DNA of 64,000 nucleotides from NIOZ-UU13 sp964653075 (GTDB taxonomy: Bacteria > Planctomycetota > Phycisphaerae > Sedimentisphaerales > Anaerobacaceae): NCBI GenBank assembly GCA_964653075.1, contig CAZZAX010000005.1, positions 39,736 through 103,735 on the forward strand. The letters run 5' to 3'. The notes beneath the pieces are model-generated. The model saw nothing but the letters and a program-made list of their open reading frames with translations. It did not search any database and was not told where the DNA came from. The position numbers and the translations under genes were made by a program. Below are positions 55,116 through 63,963 of the stretch, one piece after another; position 1 is the stretch's first letter, and every line of letters begins with the position of its first letter.

Positions 55116-55469
55116 TTACAATTGCATATTCATAGTTTGCTTATATGCTTCAATCAGCTTGTTTCTAACACCCACAAGAAGCTTGAAGCTGATATCAGCT
55201 TTAGCCACCTGAGATACTACTGAGTTGATATCCTCATTTTTACCCGATAATAAATCTTTTATGGACATATTTGAGGTTTGTTGAAGGTCATCAACCTTGG
55301 ATACGTAGCCCTTCACAGCATTGGCAAAATCCGCCTTCTTGTCATCGGAACCTCCCACCTTCTGAATACCGGAAAAATCGGCATTAGCTTTGGGCTGTGC
55401 CGCTCGGGGCTCCCAAATTCCTTTCATGGGATTCGAGACACCACTTATATTTACATTCATATCAACCAT
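55116..55469 (-). CDS. fliE: FliE, MS-ring/rod junction protein
   Basis: 117 aa. The C-terminal half is the FliE pattern: FANAVKGYVSKVDDLQQTS, KNEDINSVVSQVAKADISF, and LVGVRNKLIEAYKQTMNMQ, which matches the family ending VxxRnKxxeAYqEIMxMqv. FliE links FliF to the proximal rod. The start is supported by AGGGA 7 nt upstream. It is 15 bp after flgC. Confidence 0.92.
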   Translation of the reverse strand: MVDMNVNISGVSNPMKGIWEPRAAQPKANADFSGIQKVGGSDDKKADFANAVKGYVSKVDDLQQTSNMSIKDLLSGKNEDINSVVSQVAKADISFKLLVGVRNKLIEAYKQTMNMQL

Positions 55470-55484
55470 TGTTTATTCCCTGTC

Positions 55485-55886
55485 TTATCGAAGTAATTCA
55501 AGGGTATTTTCCACCATACGCTGGTAACGTTTTAAAACTGCAACATTTACCTGATACACCCGTGTTGCAATATTCAGATTTATCATCTCAGCAGGCAAAT
55601 TTATATTGGGCATAGCAACATATCCATCCACATCCGCCTGTGGATTGCCGGGGTCGTACACCCTGAGAAAATCACTTATATCCGTAACTATTTTATCCAG
55701 CTCAACGCCACCCAAATCGTCATCATATTTGAATGCCGCTTCGAGTCTGCGATAAGGTTCACCCTTGCCGGCATCGCTTGTGCGGGCATTGGCAACATTC
55801 GATGAAATCACTTCCATCTGCTTGCCCTGTGCTTTTAAGCCTGAAATCGCTATATCTATAGGGCCGAAAAAATTGTCAATTTCCAT
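55485..55886 (-). CDS. flgC: FlgC, proximal rod protein
   Basis: 133 aa from ATG 55886, with AGGAAAAGGA upstream. The frame continues 29 codons to a TTG at 55973, overlapping flgB, but the extension is not FlgC-like. The N-terminus IDIAISGLKAQGKQMEVISS is the FlgC rod helix, then NVANARTSDAGKGEPYRRLEAAF, and the C-terminus YVAMPNINLPAEMINLNIAT with ending RYQRMVENTLELLR. FlgC is part of the axial rod inside the periplasm. The order flgB-flgC-fliE is standard. Confidence 0.93.
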   Translation of the reverse strand: MEIDNFFGPIDIAISGLKAQGKQMEVISSNVANARTSDAGKGEPYRRLEAAFKYDDDLGGVELDKIVTDISDFLRVYDPGNPQADVDGYVAMPNINLPAEMINLNIATRVYQVNVAVLKRYQRMVENTLELLR

Positions 55887-55962
55887 TTGTTTTGTCCTTT
55901 TCCTGTTCCTTAACGGGCCATGCTTGAACCCGTCACGAATCACAGCAACAAACAGGGAGTTA

Positions 55963-56328
55963 CTACCTTGCACCTACGTTTATTGCCAATTCAATCTGTT
56001 TGTACCTCTTGCTCAGCAGCCGAATATATGTCTGGTGCCGAAGACTATTTTTTATCATTTCGCCAACTTCATTTTCCAAACTAATATCGTTGCCGTTTGA
56101 CTTTACAGGAGTCTTTTTGGGTTGATAAACCTGCGGCTCAAGCTCACTAAGGTCAACCGGTTCGGATGAATCAAGAGATTTGGCAAGTATCTCTTCGAAT
56201 TTGACATCAATCCTGCGATATCCCGGAGTTTCAAGATTAGCAACATTATTAGCTATTGCTTTCTGGCGCAAGCCTTCTGCCTTTATGCCGGCCTCGATAA
56301 GAGCTATTATGCTGTCTGTTTTCGACAT
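55963..56328 (-). CDS. flgB: FlgB, proximal rod protein
   Basis: 121 aa from ATG 56328; the open frame upstream (to 56454) spans the promoter and is rejected. The FlgB features are LIEAGIKAEGLRQKAIANN, NLETPGYRRIDVKFEEILA, and NDISLENEVGEMIKNSLRHQ, with the C-terminal helix LLSKRYKQIELAIN. FlgB is the first rod protein on FliE. It is the first gene of the long unit flgB to the second motB. A σ54-type promoter begins about 50 bp upstream. Confidence 0.93.
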   Translation of the reverse strand: MSKTDSIIALIEAGIKAEGLRQKAIANNVANLETPGYRRIDVKFEEILAKSLDSSEPVDLSELEPQVYQPKKTPVKSNGNDISLENEVGEMIKNSLRHQTYIRLLSKRYKQIELAINVGAR

Positions 56329-56377
56329 CTTTAGCTTCTCAACATTTATGTACGAACTTTGTCTCTCAAGGCATATG

Positions 56378-56393
56378 TGCAAGAATCGTGCCA
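56378..56393 (-). promoter_or_regulatory. σ54-type promoter for the flgB-to-motB unit
   Basis: Read on the minus strand: TGGCAC-GATTC-TTGCA, an exact match to the -24/-12 consensus TGGCACG-N4-TTGCA. It lies 50 bp before the flgB start. It would drive flgB, flgC, fliE, fliF, the fliG pair, fliH, fliI, fliJ and the mot genes, although internal promoters are possible. Confidence 0.85.
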
Positions 56394-56715
56394 AACGATT
56401 AAGGACGGTCACTTTCGGCGTTTTTACCCTTATTCTGCGTGAAAAACCGCTCAAAATCCAAATAATCGCTTATTCGGAAGGCAGTAGCGATGTCAGGATT
56501 TTATACAATGGCTTGCTTTTTTACATACCCATAATTCCTGCTGGCTCATTCAATGAATCCTTAATCCAAATCGGAAATTCTTTCCTACACCCGGAATATT
56601 TCTCCGTGATTACTGTCAATAACAAGGCGTTATCGAATGAATCCCATCTAATTAATATCCATAAGTCTATTTCTTACAAAGCATTAGAGTCTAATGCAGA
56701 TCGCATCTTAAATAC

Positions 56716-56731
56716 TGGCACAACACTTGCA
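56716..56731 (+). promoter_or_regulatory. σ54-type promoter for fliK
   Basis: TGGCAC-AACAC-TTGCA matches the -24/-12 consensus exactly in both conserved blocks. The start of transcription would fall near 56742, about 20 nt before the fliK ATG at 56763. Confidence 0.82.
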
Positions 56732-56762
56732 ATTAGTATACTGACTTAATGGATTAAAGAGT

Positions 56763-58604
56763 ATGAATACGAGCTTGTTGACAATGGATAATATGATGTT
56801 TGCGGGAACAGCCCTTGCCACTCCTCCTGCAACCAAGCCTATTCCTTTTGCAAATGCTAAGCAATTTTCCCCAGCGGCAGATAATACCCACCCATATTCT
56901 AACGCTCCCGAATCTCCAACAGCCGATAATATATCCACTATCGCCCATAATGAACACATATATAAAAACAAGCAGGATTTTAATCAGACGCTCCGGAAAA
57001 CAGTAAAGACCGAATCAGCCCGGCAGGAACAGAAGAACACAAAATCGGATAAACAATATCCGACTTCTGAGTTACCTTCCAAAGCAAATCCTTCCCAATC
57101 CCCATCGACTCAGGAAATCCCCATTACGCCTGGGGCGCTCGTTAAAGAGAATGCAACAAAAATGGAGCCGAAAACCGGCAGCCAGCTTGCACAACTGATT
57201 GCTAATCTGAAAGACGGCAAATCCAATCCTGTTACCGGTCAGGCTGCAAAATCAACTGAAATCAAACTACCTGTAACCACTGACAAGGGGCAATCAGGAC
57301 TAAAAAGTGTTTTGCCAGACTCTTTCAGTGACCAGAATAAACTCCAGACATCTCTATCAAATATATCCAGGGGTATTTCTACGACTGATACACAGCCTGG
57401 AAAAAGCAAAAATAACGATAAGATATCAGCTTCAAACAGTACTGTCGGAACAAAAGCTCCAACCAATGTTGAAAACACCGAAGAGCTGATATCCGACGCC
57501 CTCCTTGATACCAAAGACCATAAAGCTGATACTAATAAAAATTCATCTATATTGGGTACTTACGCTGTCGCTGGCAGCACAAAAAGCCCTGCACTGAACG
57601 GCCAAAAAGCCGGTCTCAATACTCTTGTTGATAATGGCAGCAAAACGACCAAAGAAGATACAGCCTTGACGGATAAGTCTGTCATTCATACCAATGAAAA
57701 AACACCCGTATTGAACGCAAACTTTGCACAGGTTCAAAACAAAATCACCGGACAGGATTCTCAACCTGTTGTGATTGCTCCTGAAAAATCTACACCCAAC
57801 GCCAACATAACAACCGACAGTAAAACAACTAATCCCGAAATAATCTCAGAATCATCAAATAGCAACAATAAAGAAACTCCAAACGCCGGAAACAAACTCT
57901 CAGATGACTCTGCTGTTCGTGATTTGAATATAGCTGATGTCCAAACATCCATAAACCAAACAAAAAACCATAATAGTTCAACCTACAATAATAACTCCAA
58001 TTCTGATTTCGAACAGATACCCAATCACAATAATCCAGAAACCTCTGTAACAGAGCTATCCCCCAATTCTGCTGAAGGCACAAAAACAGTTGAATCTCCG
58101 GCCCAAACTTCGCCCAATAACATCTCTGCAGGTATTGGTAAGCAAATACTTGAATCTATTCACAGCTCTTCTTCTCAGGAAGCACGGAACCAGCAGATTA
58201 CAGTTCAGCTTAATCCACCGGAACTTGGAAAGGTTTTCATAAAATTCCAGGAGCAGGACAGCCATATAACAGGCCTGTTGGAAGTCAGCAAGACACAAAC
58301 CAGAATAGAAATAGAGCAGGCGATACCGCAAATAGTCCGAAGCCTTCAGGATTCGGGCATTCACATAAAACGGCTTGATGTCGTGCTCTCCCAGGAGGAA
58401 CAACCAGAGCAAGGAGCTTTACGAGAACAAACACTGCAAAACGGCTGGGCCCGGCAACAAGGCTCGGCAGATTCATATACAGGCCGGAATAATCCCGATG
58501 CCGGCGAGATTAACGAATGGTTGATAAACAACAATAGTTACCGGAATATTTCAGAATTACAGGAGTCACTTACTGCTAATGGTTCTATAAATATGCTGAT
58601 ATAG
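56763..58604 (+). CDS. fliK: FliK, hook-length control protein
   Basis: 613 aa. Residues about 20-460 are low-complexity, rich in Asn, Ser, Thr and Lys, as in FliK N-terminal ruler regions. The conserved Flg_hook domain is at about 470-550 (QQITVQLNPPELGKVFIKF, GLLEVSKTQTRIEIEQAI, LQDSGIHIKRLDVVLSQ). FliK is exported, measures hook length and then triggers the FlhB switch. It is longer than the enterobacterial protein (about 400 aa). flgD and flgE, common downstream neighbours, are absent here. Confidence 0.92.
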   Translation: MNTSLLTMDNMMFAGTALATPPATKPIPFANAKQFSPAADNTHPYSNAPESPTADNISTIAHNEHIYKNKQDFNQTLRKTVKTESARQEQKNTKSDKQYPTSELPSKANPSQSPSTQEIPITPGALVKENATKMEPKTGSQLAQLIANLKDGKSNPVTGQAAKSTEIKLPVTTDKGQSGLKSVLPDSFSDQNKLQTSLSNISRGISTTDTQPGKSKNNDKISASNSTVGTKAPTNVENTEELISDALLDTKDHKADTNKNSSILGTYAVAGSTKSPALNGQKAGLNTLVDNGSKTTKEDTALTDKSVIHTNEKTPVLNANFAQVQNKITGQDSQPVVIAPEKSTPNANITTDSKTTNPEIISESSNSNNKETPNAGNKLSDDSAVRDLNIADVQTSINQTKNHNSSTYNNNSNSDFEQIPNHNNPETSVTELSPNSAEGTKTVESPAQTSPNNISAGIGKQILESIHSSSSQEARNQQITVQLNPPELGKVFIKFQEQDSHITGLLEVSKTQTRIEIEQAIPQIVRSLQDSGIHIKRLDVVLSQEEQPEQGALREQTLQNGWARQQGSADSYTGRNNPDAGEINEWLINNNSYRNISELQESLTANGSINMLI

Positions 58605-58749
58605 ATAAATCCCGAAACCGTCTTAAACTATTTGGAATATAACTTCGCGTCTGTTCAGATTATGCCCAGGATAAACAAAATCGATCGAAAGAACTATAGT
58701 CGTATCGATTTTTTTAAATACTTTACTAAAAGAGGAAGGTTATGTACAG

Positions 58750-61476
58750 ATGCCGACCATCGCCGAAACCATTGAAAATGTAGAACAACACCACAAAGAT
58801 GATCGTCTTCGGCATACTGAGCATTTGCTTCGGTTGATACTGCAAAGAAATCCTAATAATCACGTCGCACTGCATTCATTGGGTATAATAGCTCATCAGA
58901 AAGGAAATCATGATGCTGCCGTTGAACTAATCAGCAAAGCCATTGCGAATAATCCTCACATACCTCAATACCACAATACCCTTGGGCTTGTTTATGAAAT
59001 CCTTGGAAAATATGAAGAAGCAGTTGCTGCTTATAAACAGGCAGTTTCTGTCAATCCTGATTATGCCGAGGCATATCACAATATGGCAGTCGCATTGCAA
59101 TCGCAAAACCAGTATGCCGCTGCGGTCGAAAAGTGCAGGCAGGCGGTATCAATCAAGTCCGATTACGCCGAAGCATACAACACGATGGGCTTCTCTCTGG
59201 AAAAACAACAGCAGTTCACGGAGGCAATCACAAATTATAAACAAGCAGTGCGCCTCAAACCTGATTTTGTTGAGGCATACAACCATTTAGGGGTCGTTCT
59301 TAATGCCCAGGAGCGCACGGGCGAGGCAATTGAATATTACAAACAAGCGCTGCGACTCGACCCGAATTATGCTGAGGTTTATAACAATATGGCTATCGCC
59401 CTGAAAGCAAAGGAGCAGTTCACCGAGGCTATCTCGTACTTCGAGGAGGCGATACGGCTTGAACCGGACTTTGCTGAGGCATATTACAATTTAGCCAACA
59501 GCCTCCGCGATGAGACTCGATGTGCCGAAGCGATTGAAAATTACAGACAAGCTGTGCGGCTAAAACCTGATTTTGCCGAGGCATATAACCATTTAGGAGT
59601 CGTTCTTAATGCACAGGGAGGATTTGCAGAGAGTATTGAAAATTATGAAGCCATAGAAAATTACAGGCGGGCACTGCAACTTAATCCTGACTTTGCCGAG
59701 GCGCACTCGAACCTGTCGCTTGTGCTCCTGCGAACCGGAAAGCTCACCGAGGGCTGGAAAGAGTACGAATGGCGGCGAAATCCCAAATTGGATATAATTA
59801 CCTATCCGCACAGCTTTGAGACACCTCGATGGGATGGTTCGTGCTTTAAGGAAAAGAGACTTCTTGTCCATTATGAGCAGGGATTGGGCGACACTATACA
59901 TTTTGTGCGATATTTGCCTATGGTCAAAGCCCGGGGCGGAACGGTAATACTCGAGGCAAGGAAACCACTTTATAGACTTTTACAATGCTTTCCGGGGATT
60001 GACGAGTTAGTCGAGGCGTCATTCGATAAAAAGCCTGACGTAAAGTTTGATCATCATATCTCCCTTATGGATCTTCCAAAAATATTTGCCACAACCCTGG
60101 AAACAATTCCCGCTGAGGTCCCATATATTAACTGCTGTTCGACAAAGGCTGAACTTTGGAGGAACAAGCTTGCAGGCCCGGATTTAAAGGTGGGTATTGT
60201 TTGGGCTGGTTCTCCATCTCATGCCAACGACCAGAACCGTTCCTGTACAATGAAATACTTTGCACCGTTAACAAAGATTCACGGTGTTCGGTTATACGGA
60301 TTACAGAAAGGCGAAGCGGCTGAGCAGATCGAAGAATTAGCTGATGAAATGACGATAACAAATCTCGGAAACGAGTTTGAGGACTTCACAGACACAGCCG
60401 CAGCGATTGAAAATCTGGATTTGGTTATTTCAGTCGATACTTCGGTGCTCCACCTGGCCGGAGCTATGGGCAAACCGGTCTGGGCACTTCTGTCTTTTGC
60501 GCCTGAATGGCGATGGATGCTGGACCGCCGGGATAGTCCATGGTATCCGACTATGAAACTTTTCCGACAGAAAAAATGGGGGCAATGGGAGCCTGTGTTT
60601 CAAAACGTTGCTGAAGAATTGCGAACAGCGGCGGCAAGGCATAAAATCAGAAACCATATACTTAATCATAGAAAAGAAAAATCGATTCCGGCCATAATCC
60701 CATATTACAAAAATAAAAATCAGCTTGATAGATGCATAGCTCACTTAAATAAGCAAACATTTGAAGGTGTAGAAATATTTATTCGAGACAATAACAATGA
60801 CAATATCCATTTTACTGCGGCTGTGAACGAAGGCATAAAAAAGTATTTAAGCCAACCCTGCGAATATATTCTTGTATTGAATCAGGATATGTACCTGGAA
60901 CCTGAAGCCCTGGAAATTATGACTACATTTATGAATTCCCATCCTGAATGCGGCATCGGTGCTCCATTGCAATTGCATGTTGAGGATCCCGACTACGTGA
61001 TTTGTGGCGGGAGTTATGAAGCCTTTCCTTTGGGAAAACACCAACATGGCCGGCTGTCAGAGTTTACCGAAAATAAACAAATTCTCTGGTGCAATGGGGC
61101 ATGTATGATAATAAGGAAAGAAATGGTTCGAGAAATCGGCTTACTTGACGAGAATTTCGTCTTTATCGGCAGCGACAGCGACTATTGTTTTACCGCCAGG
61201 TCAAGAGGCTGGCAGATATGGTCAATAGCCGGCGCCAGAGGCATCCACGAACATGGTGCTTCCGGAGTATCAGGGGATAGGGACATCGAAATCCTGAAAA
61301 TAAAAGATATGACCTATTTCGGTAAAAAATGGCTGACTGGAGAGTTATACAGGGAAATGGCCTTCGAAGGAAAAAGCTATACTCCGGAAATAATCGCCCG
61401 ATTTATGGACCAATTAAGAGATGCTAAAAGCAAGTTAGAAAGCTATAAATATTCAGATGCTAAAGGAACTCAATAA
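58750..61476 (+). CDS. TPR protein fused to GT9/GT41-like and GT2 domains
   Basis: 908 aa. Residues about 5-330 are at least nine TPR units with the pattern YNxxGxxLxxxxxFxEAI (for example AEVYNNMAIALKAKEQFTEA). Residues about 370-625 are a GT-B domain (LLVHYEQGLGDTIHFVRYLP, KVGIVWAGSPSHANDQNRS, LVISVDTSVLHLAGAMGKPV, and a W-rich SPWYPTMKLFRQ ending), the C-terminal module of TPR-GT proteins such as FlmG. Residues about 650-870 are a GT2 domain (IPAIIPYYKNKNQLDRCI, LVLNQDMYLEPEALE, GGSYEAF). It is not secreted. The start is supported by AGAGGAAGG upstream. Its gene converges with the second TPR-GT gene. Confidence 0.83.
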   Translation: MPTIAETIENVEQHHKDDRLRHTEHLLRLILQRNPNNHVALHSLGIIAHQKGNHDAAVELISKAIANNPHIPQYHNTLGLVYEILGKYEEAVAAYKQAVSVNPDYAEAYHNMAVALQSQNQYAAAVEKCRQAVSIKSDYAEAYNTMGFSLEKQQQFTEAITNYKQAVRLKPDFVEAYNHLGVVLNAQERTGEAIEYYKQALRLDPNYAEVYNNMAIALKAKEQFTEAISYFEEAIRLEPDFAEAYYNLANSLRDETRCAEAIENYRQAVRLKPDFAEAYNHLGVVLNAQGGFAESIENYEAIENYRRALQLNPDFAEAHSNLSLVLLRTGKLTEGWKEYEWRRNPKLDIITYPHSFETPRWDGSCFKEKRLLVHYEQGLGDTIHFVRYLPMVKARGGTVILEARKPLYRLLQCFPGIDELVEASFDKKPDVKFDHHISLMDLPKIFATTLETIPAEVPYINCCSTKAELWRNKLAGPDLKVGIVWAGSPSHANDQNRSCTMKYFAPLTKIHGVRLYGLQKGEAAEQIEELADEMTITNLGNEFEDFTDTAAAIENLDLVISVDTSVLHLAGAMGKPVWALLSFAPEWRWMLDRRDSPWYPTMKLFRQKKWGQWEPVFQNVAEELRTAAARHKIRNHILNHRKEKSIPAIIPYYKNKNQLDRCIAHLNKQTFEGVEIFIRDNNNDNIHFTAAVNEGIKKYLSQPCEYILVLNQDMYLEPEALEIMTTFMNSHPECGIGAPLQLHVEDPDYVICGGSYEAFPLGKHQHGRLSEFTENKQILWCNGACMIIRKEMVREIGLLDENFVFIGSDSDYCFTARSRGWQIWSIAGARGIHEHGASGVSGDRDIEILKIKDMTYFGKKWLTGELYREMAFEGKSYTPEIIARFMDQLRDAKSKLESYKYSDAKGTQ

Positions 61477-61512
61477 TAACTTTAACTTGTGATATAATTA
61501 TAAACCTGACCA

Positions 61513-61558
61513 GAAGTTTTAACACATAAAACTTTTGCTGTCCCTTTTGCTATGTGTT
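61513..61558. terminator. Candidate bidirectional terminator between convergent TPR-GT genes
   Basis: GAAGTTTT-N7-AAAACTTTT forms an AU-rich stem at 61513-61535, with U-runs on both sides. A second pairing, AACACATA (61521-61528) with TATGTGTT (61551-61558), overlaps it. The short gap (61477-61586) lies between genes that face each other. The stems are weak, so termination is plausible but not certain. Confidence 0.45.
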
Positions 61559-61586
61559 CAACTTGGGTCTTTATGGAAATGCCGAA

Positions 61587-63488
61587 TTACCGGTTCTCAT
61601 TCAAGTGTATCAATGAAGTAAGTTCTCTGGCGACCCTTTCAATAACCGGTTTCCACTGGCTCTTTTTCTCCTGCCTAAACAGGCGCATAGTGGGATACCA
61701 ACAAGTACTTTCTCCTTCAAGGCCCCACCTCCAGTCCGGTATGGTGGGTAACAGAGTCCACGACTCAACGCCCAGAGCTCCAGCGAAGTGGACTGTTGAA
61801 TTGTCGACGGAAATTACTAAGTCCATAGCGGCCACCTGGGCGGCATAACTTTCTAAGTCCAGAAGAGCATTAATCCTCTCATCTTTCAAAACCTCCACAC
61901 CAAACTTATCATAGGCCGCTTGCAATTCCCCTGAGCACCCGCCGTATTGCAGATTCACAAAGCGAGCTGCTTCAATCTTCAATACGGTGCCCCAGTACTC
62001 CAATCCAATGGACCTCTTCGTTCCTTCCTGGCTGTTCCCGCTTTTCCAGCTTATACCCACAAGCACTGGATCTCCATCCTCTTTGTATTCACTACGAAGT
62101 TGATTTCGCTTATTTGGGTCGGGAACCATAAAGGGATTCTGAATGCACATGGAATTCGGCGACAGTCCAAGCACGCGCGGAATAGAGGCCATCGGAATCT
62201 GATGCGTAATTGACGGGTCTTTGAGCAAAGATGCTGGAGGATCGCCCCGGCCAACAACAATAATCCCGGGAAAGCTTCTACTGAGAAGCGGAATCAGCCG
62301 GCGATCACATTCGACTACCACGCTAATGCCACGCGAGAGTATATTCCGGATAAGACCTGAAAACTGTACTTCGTCGCCGATACCCTGCTCACCCCATACC
62401 AGCAGCTTCCCCAAACCTTCCACAGAACCATTCCACCACTCCTGAGAGAACGGACGGAGAGGCGTCGAAAAACTGGTATGTCTCCAGCGCCATTCGTATT
62501 CCTCCCACCCCTGCTCGAATTGAGCGGTCAGTAAAAGCACAAGTGACCGATTGTGATGCGCCTCTGCGCAATCAGGGTCAATGGCAATCGCCTTTTCAAA
62601 GGCGGCGTTTGCTTTAGAAAATCGTCCGAGCTCCATCAACGAGGTACCAAGATTATTGTGAGCTTCAACAGAGGACGGACGCAAAGCGATAGCCTTTTCA
62701 CTTGATCTAACCGCCTCCTTAAAGCGCCCTTGACGGTTAAAAAGAATACCCAGATTATCATGGAATTCAGATGAATCAGGGACTAGGCTTACTGCATTTT
62801 GCAGATTACCAGCCGCTTCTTTGAATCTACCTTGAGCAATCAGCACCATACCGAGATTACTCAGGGCCTTGGCATATTCGGGATCAAGGTTTACTGCTTT
62901 CTCATATGATGCTATCGCTTTTTCATTCTCTCCCTTTTTCTTCATCGCCAGCCCGAGATTGTTGTATGCCTCCTTGAAATCACCCTGTAGGTGGATTGCC
63001 TGCCTGCAGGCCGCTGCTGCCTCATCAATACGTCCAAGCTTTATCAGCACAACACCAAGATTATTATGAGCTTTCGCAAAATCCGGCCGAATTTGAAGCG
63101 CCTTACTGAACTCCGAAACAGCCTCATTAAAATTTCCGAGTTCATGCAGCGCTATTCCCAGGTTGTTGTGAATGTGAGCGTGTTCTGGCGACAGCCTGAT
63201 GACCTCTCTCAGAAGCTGCACCGCTTCGGTGTTTTGGCCTCTTCGGCTTAGAAGAGATGCCAGCAACTGCATCGCATCAACTTGAGAGGGAACTTTCTGA
63301 AGTATCAGTCGGCAAACTTTTTCAACCTCCAACATACGTCCTGTATCGTAGTAAGAAAACGCGAGATCCAGAACTTGGTCAACGGTCAATCCTGATAAAA
63401 AACTCCCAGAGAGAGTGTCCCTCATGTCGCCGTCAGTTTCACTGACCGAGTCATTGTTTTCATCCGTTTTGTCGTTGCTCGGCAACAA
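61587..63488 (-). CDS. TPR-glycosyltransferase (GT9/GT41-like)
   Basis: 633 aa, TTG start with GGGAG 7 nt upstream. Residues about 35-340 are eight to nine TPR units (HAHIHNNLGIALHELGNFNE; AYNNLGLAMKKKGENEKA). Residues about 360-625 are the same GT-B type as the other TPR-GT: LLVWGEQGIGDEVQFSGLIR, VLVGISWKSGNSQEGTKRSI, LVISVDNSTVHFAGALGVES, and CWYPTMRLFRQEKKSQWKPV. This is the domain order of Caulobacter FlmG, which glycosylates flagellin. It lies back to back with the flagellin gene at 63964. The GT donor is not known, but CMP-nonulosonate from neuA is one candidate. Confidence 0.83.
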   Translation of the reverse strand: MLPSNDKTDENNDSVSETDGDMRDTLSGSFLSGLTVDQVLDLAFSYYDTGRMLEVEKVCRLILQKVPSQVDAMQLLASLLSRRGQNTEAVQLLREVIRLSPEHAHIHNNLGIALHELGNFNEAVSEFSKALQIRPDFAKAHNNLGVVLIKLGRIDEAAAACRQAIHLQGDFKEAYNNLGLAMKKKGENEKAIASYEKAVNLDPEYAKALSNLGMVLIAQGRFKEAAGNLQNAVSLVPDSSEFHDNLGILFNRQGRFKEAVRSSEKAIALRPSSVEAHNNLGTSLMELGRFSKANAAFEKAIAIDPDCAEAHHNRSLVLLLTAQFEQGWEEYEWRWRHTSFSTPLRPFSQEWWNGSVEGLGKLLVWGEQGIGDEVQFSGLIRNILSRGISVVVECDRRLIPLLSRSFPGIIVVGRGDPPASLLKDPSITHQIPMASIPRVLGLSPNSMCIQNPFMVPDPNKRNQLRSEYKEDGDPVLVGISWKSGNSQEGTKRSIGLEYWGTVLKIEAARFVNLQYGGCSGELQAAYDKFGVEVLKDERINALLDLESYAAQVAAMDLVISVDNSTVHFAGALGVESWTLLPTIPDWRWGLEGESTCWYPTMRLFRQEKKSQWKPVIERVARELTSLIHLNENR

Positions 63489-63600
63489 GGAAAGTCTCCC
63501 TTTCTTGAAATACCGTCTCGATAGACCTGAAAAAAACTTCTTTGAGCTTTATCATTTTGTTTTCTGAAAATACTGACGAAATATATCATATAAGGAAACT

Positions 63601-63666
63601 ATGAGCAAGAATTACCTCTTGCGTAAAACCTTTATAAATATGATTATCTCCCAGGTGCTCAGATAA
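63601..63666 (+). CDS. Possible 21-aa peptide upstream of flagellin
   Basis: A short frame ATG...TAA at 63601-63666 has AAGGA 4 nt upstream, close to ideal but tight. The product would be basic (starts MSKNYLL, ends ISQVLR). It lies upstream of both σ28-type sites and would need its own promoter. It may be a leader or chance. Confidence 0.18.
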   Translation: MSKNYLLRKTFINMIISQVLR

Positions 63667-63674
63667 TCAATCGG

Positions 63675-63701
63675 CAAATTTCCAAATGTATTGTCCGATA
63701 A
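63675..63701 (+). promoter_or_regulatory. Upstream σ28-type promoter candidate before flagellin
   Basis: CAAATTTC-N11-TCCGATAA. The -10 box matches GCCGATAA in seven of eight and the -35 box matches TAAAGTTT in five of eight, with the right 11-bp spacer. It lies about 260 bp before the flagellin start. Confidence 0.45.
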
Positions 63702-63820
63702 TTTAACAGCATTTTCCACCTCTTTCACTGCTTTGAGCAGTCTATGTTCGATATCAGACCCAATTTCACCTGAATTACCGGTCTAATGATTTTAAAAGTG
63801 CTCGTATCAAAATAAATTGC

Positions 63821-63847
63821 TCAGGTTTGCAATATACTGGTCGATAA
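63821..63847 (+). promoter_or_regulatory. σ28-type promoter for flagellin
   Basis: TCAGGTTT-N11-GTCGATAA matches the FliA consensus TAAAGTTT-N11-GCCGATAA in six of eight and seven of eight positions, with exactly 11 bp between. Transcription would start about 110 nt before the flagellin ATG. This is the usual late-class promoter. Confidence 0.65.
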
Positions 63848-63963
63848 TGGCCATTGAATACAGATTTTTCCAGAATGTTTATTGCAGATTCAGGTCGTAA
63901 TTTTGGGGGCTTTTTGACAGGGCCAAGAGAAACTTATTTGGGATTTTTTAAGGAGTCAAAGAA

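Larger units (their letters stand above)
56329..56762. other. Divergent promoter region between flgB and fliK
   Basis: The 434-bp gap holds two σ54-type promoters facing opposite ways, at 56378-56393 (minus, for flgB) and 56716-56731 (plus, for fliK). The roughly 320 bp between them could bind a shared σ54 activator; enhancer sites were not identified by eye. A 189-codon plus-strand frame (56180-56749) runs through it, but most lies antisense to flgB and it is not supported. Confidence 0.7.

Noticed and set aside
56180..56749. 189-codon + strand frame across the flgB-fliK gap
   Set aside because: It is largely antisense to flgB, covers both σ54 promoters, and has no recognisable domain or ribosome site.
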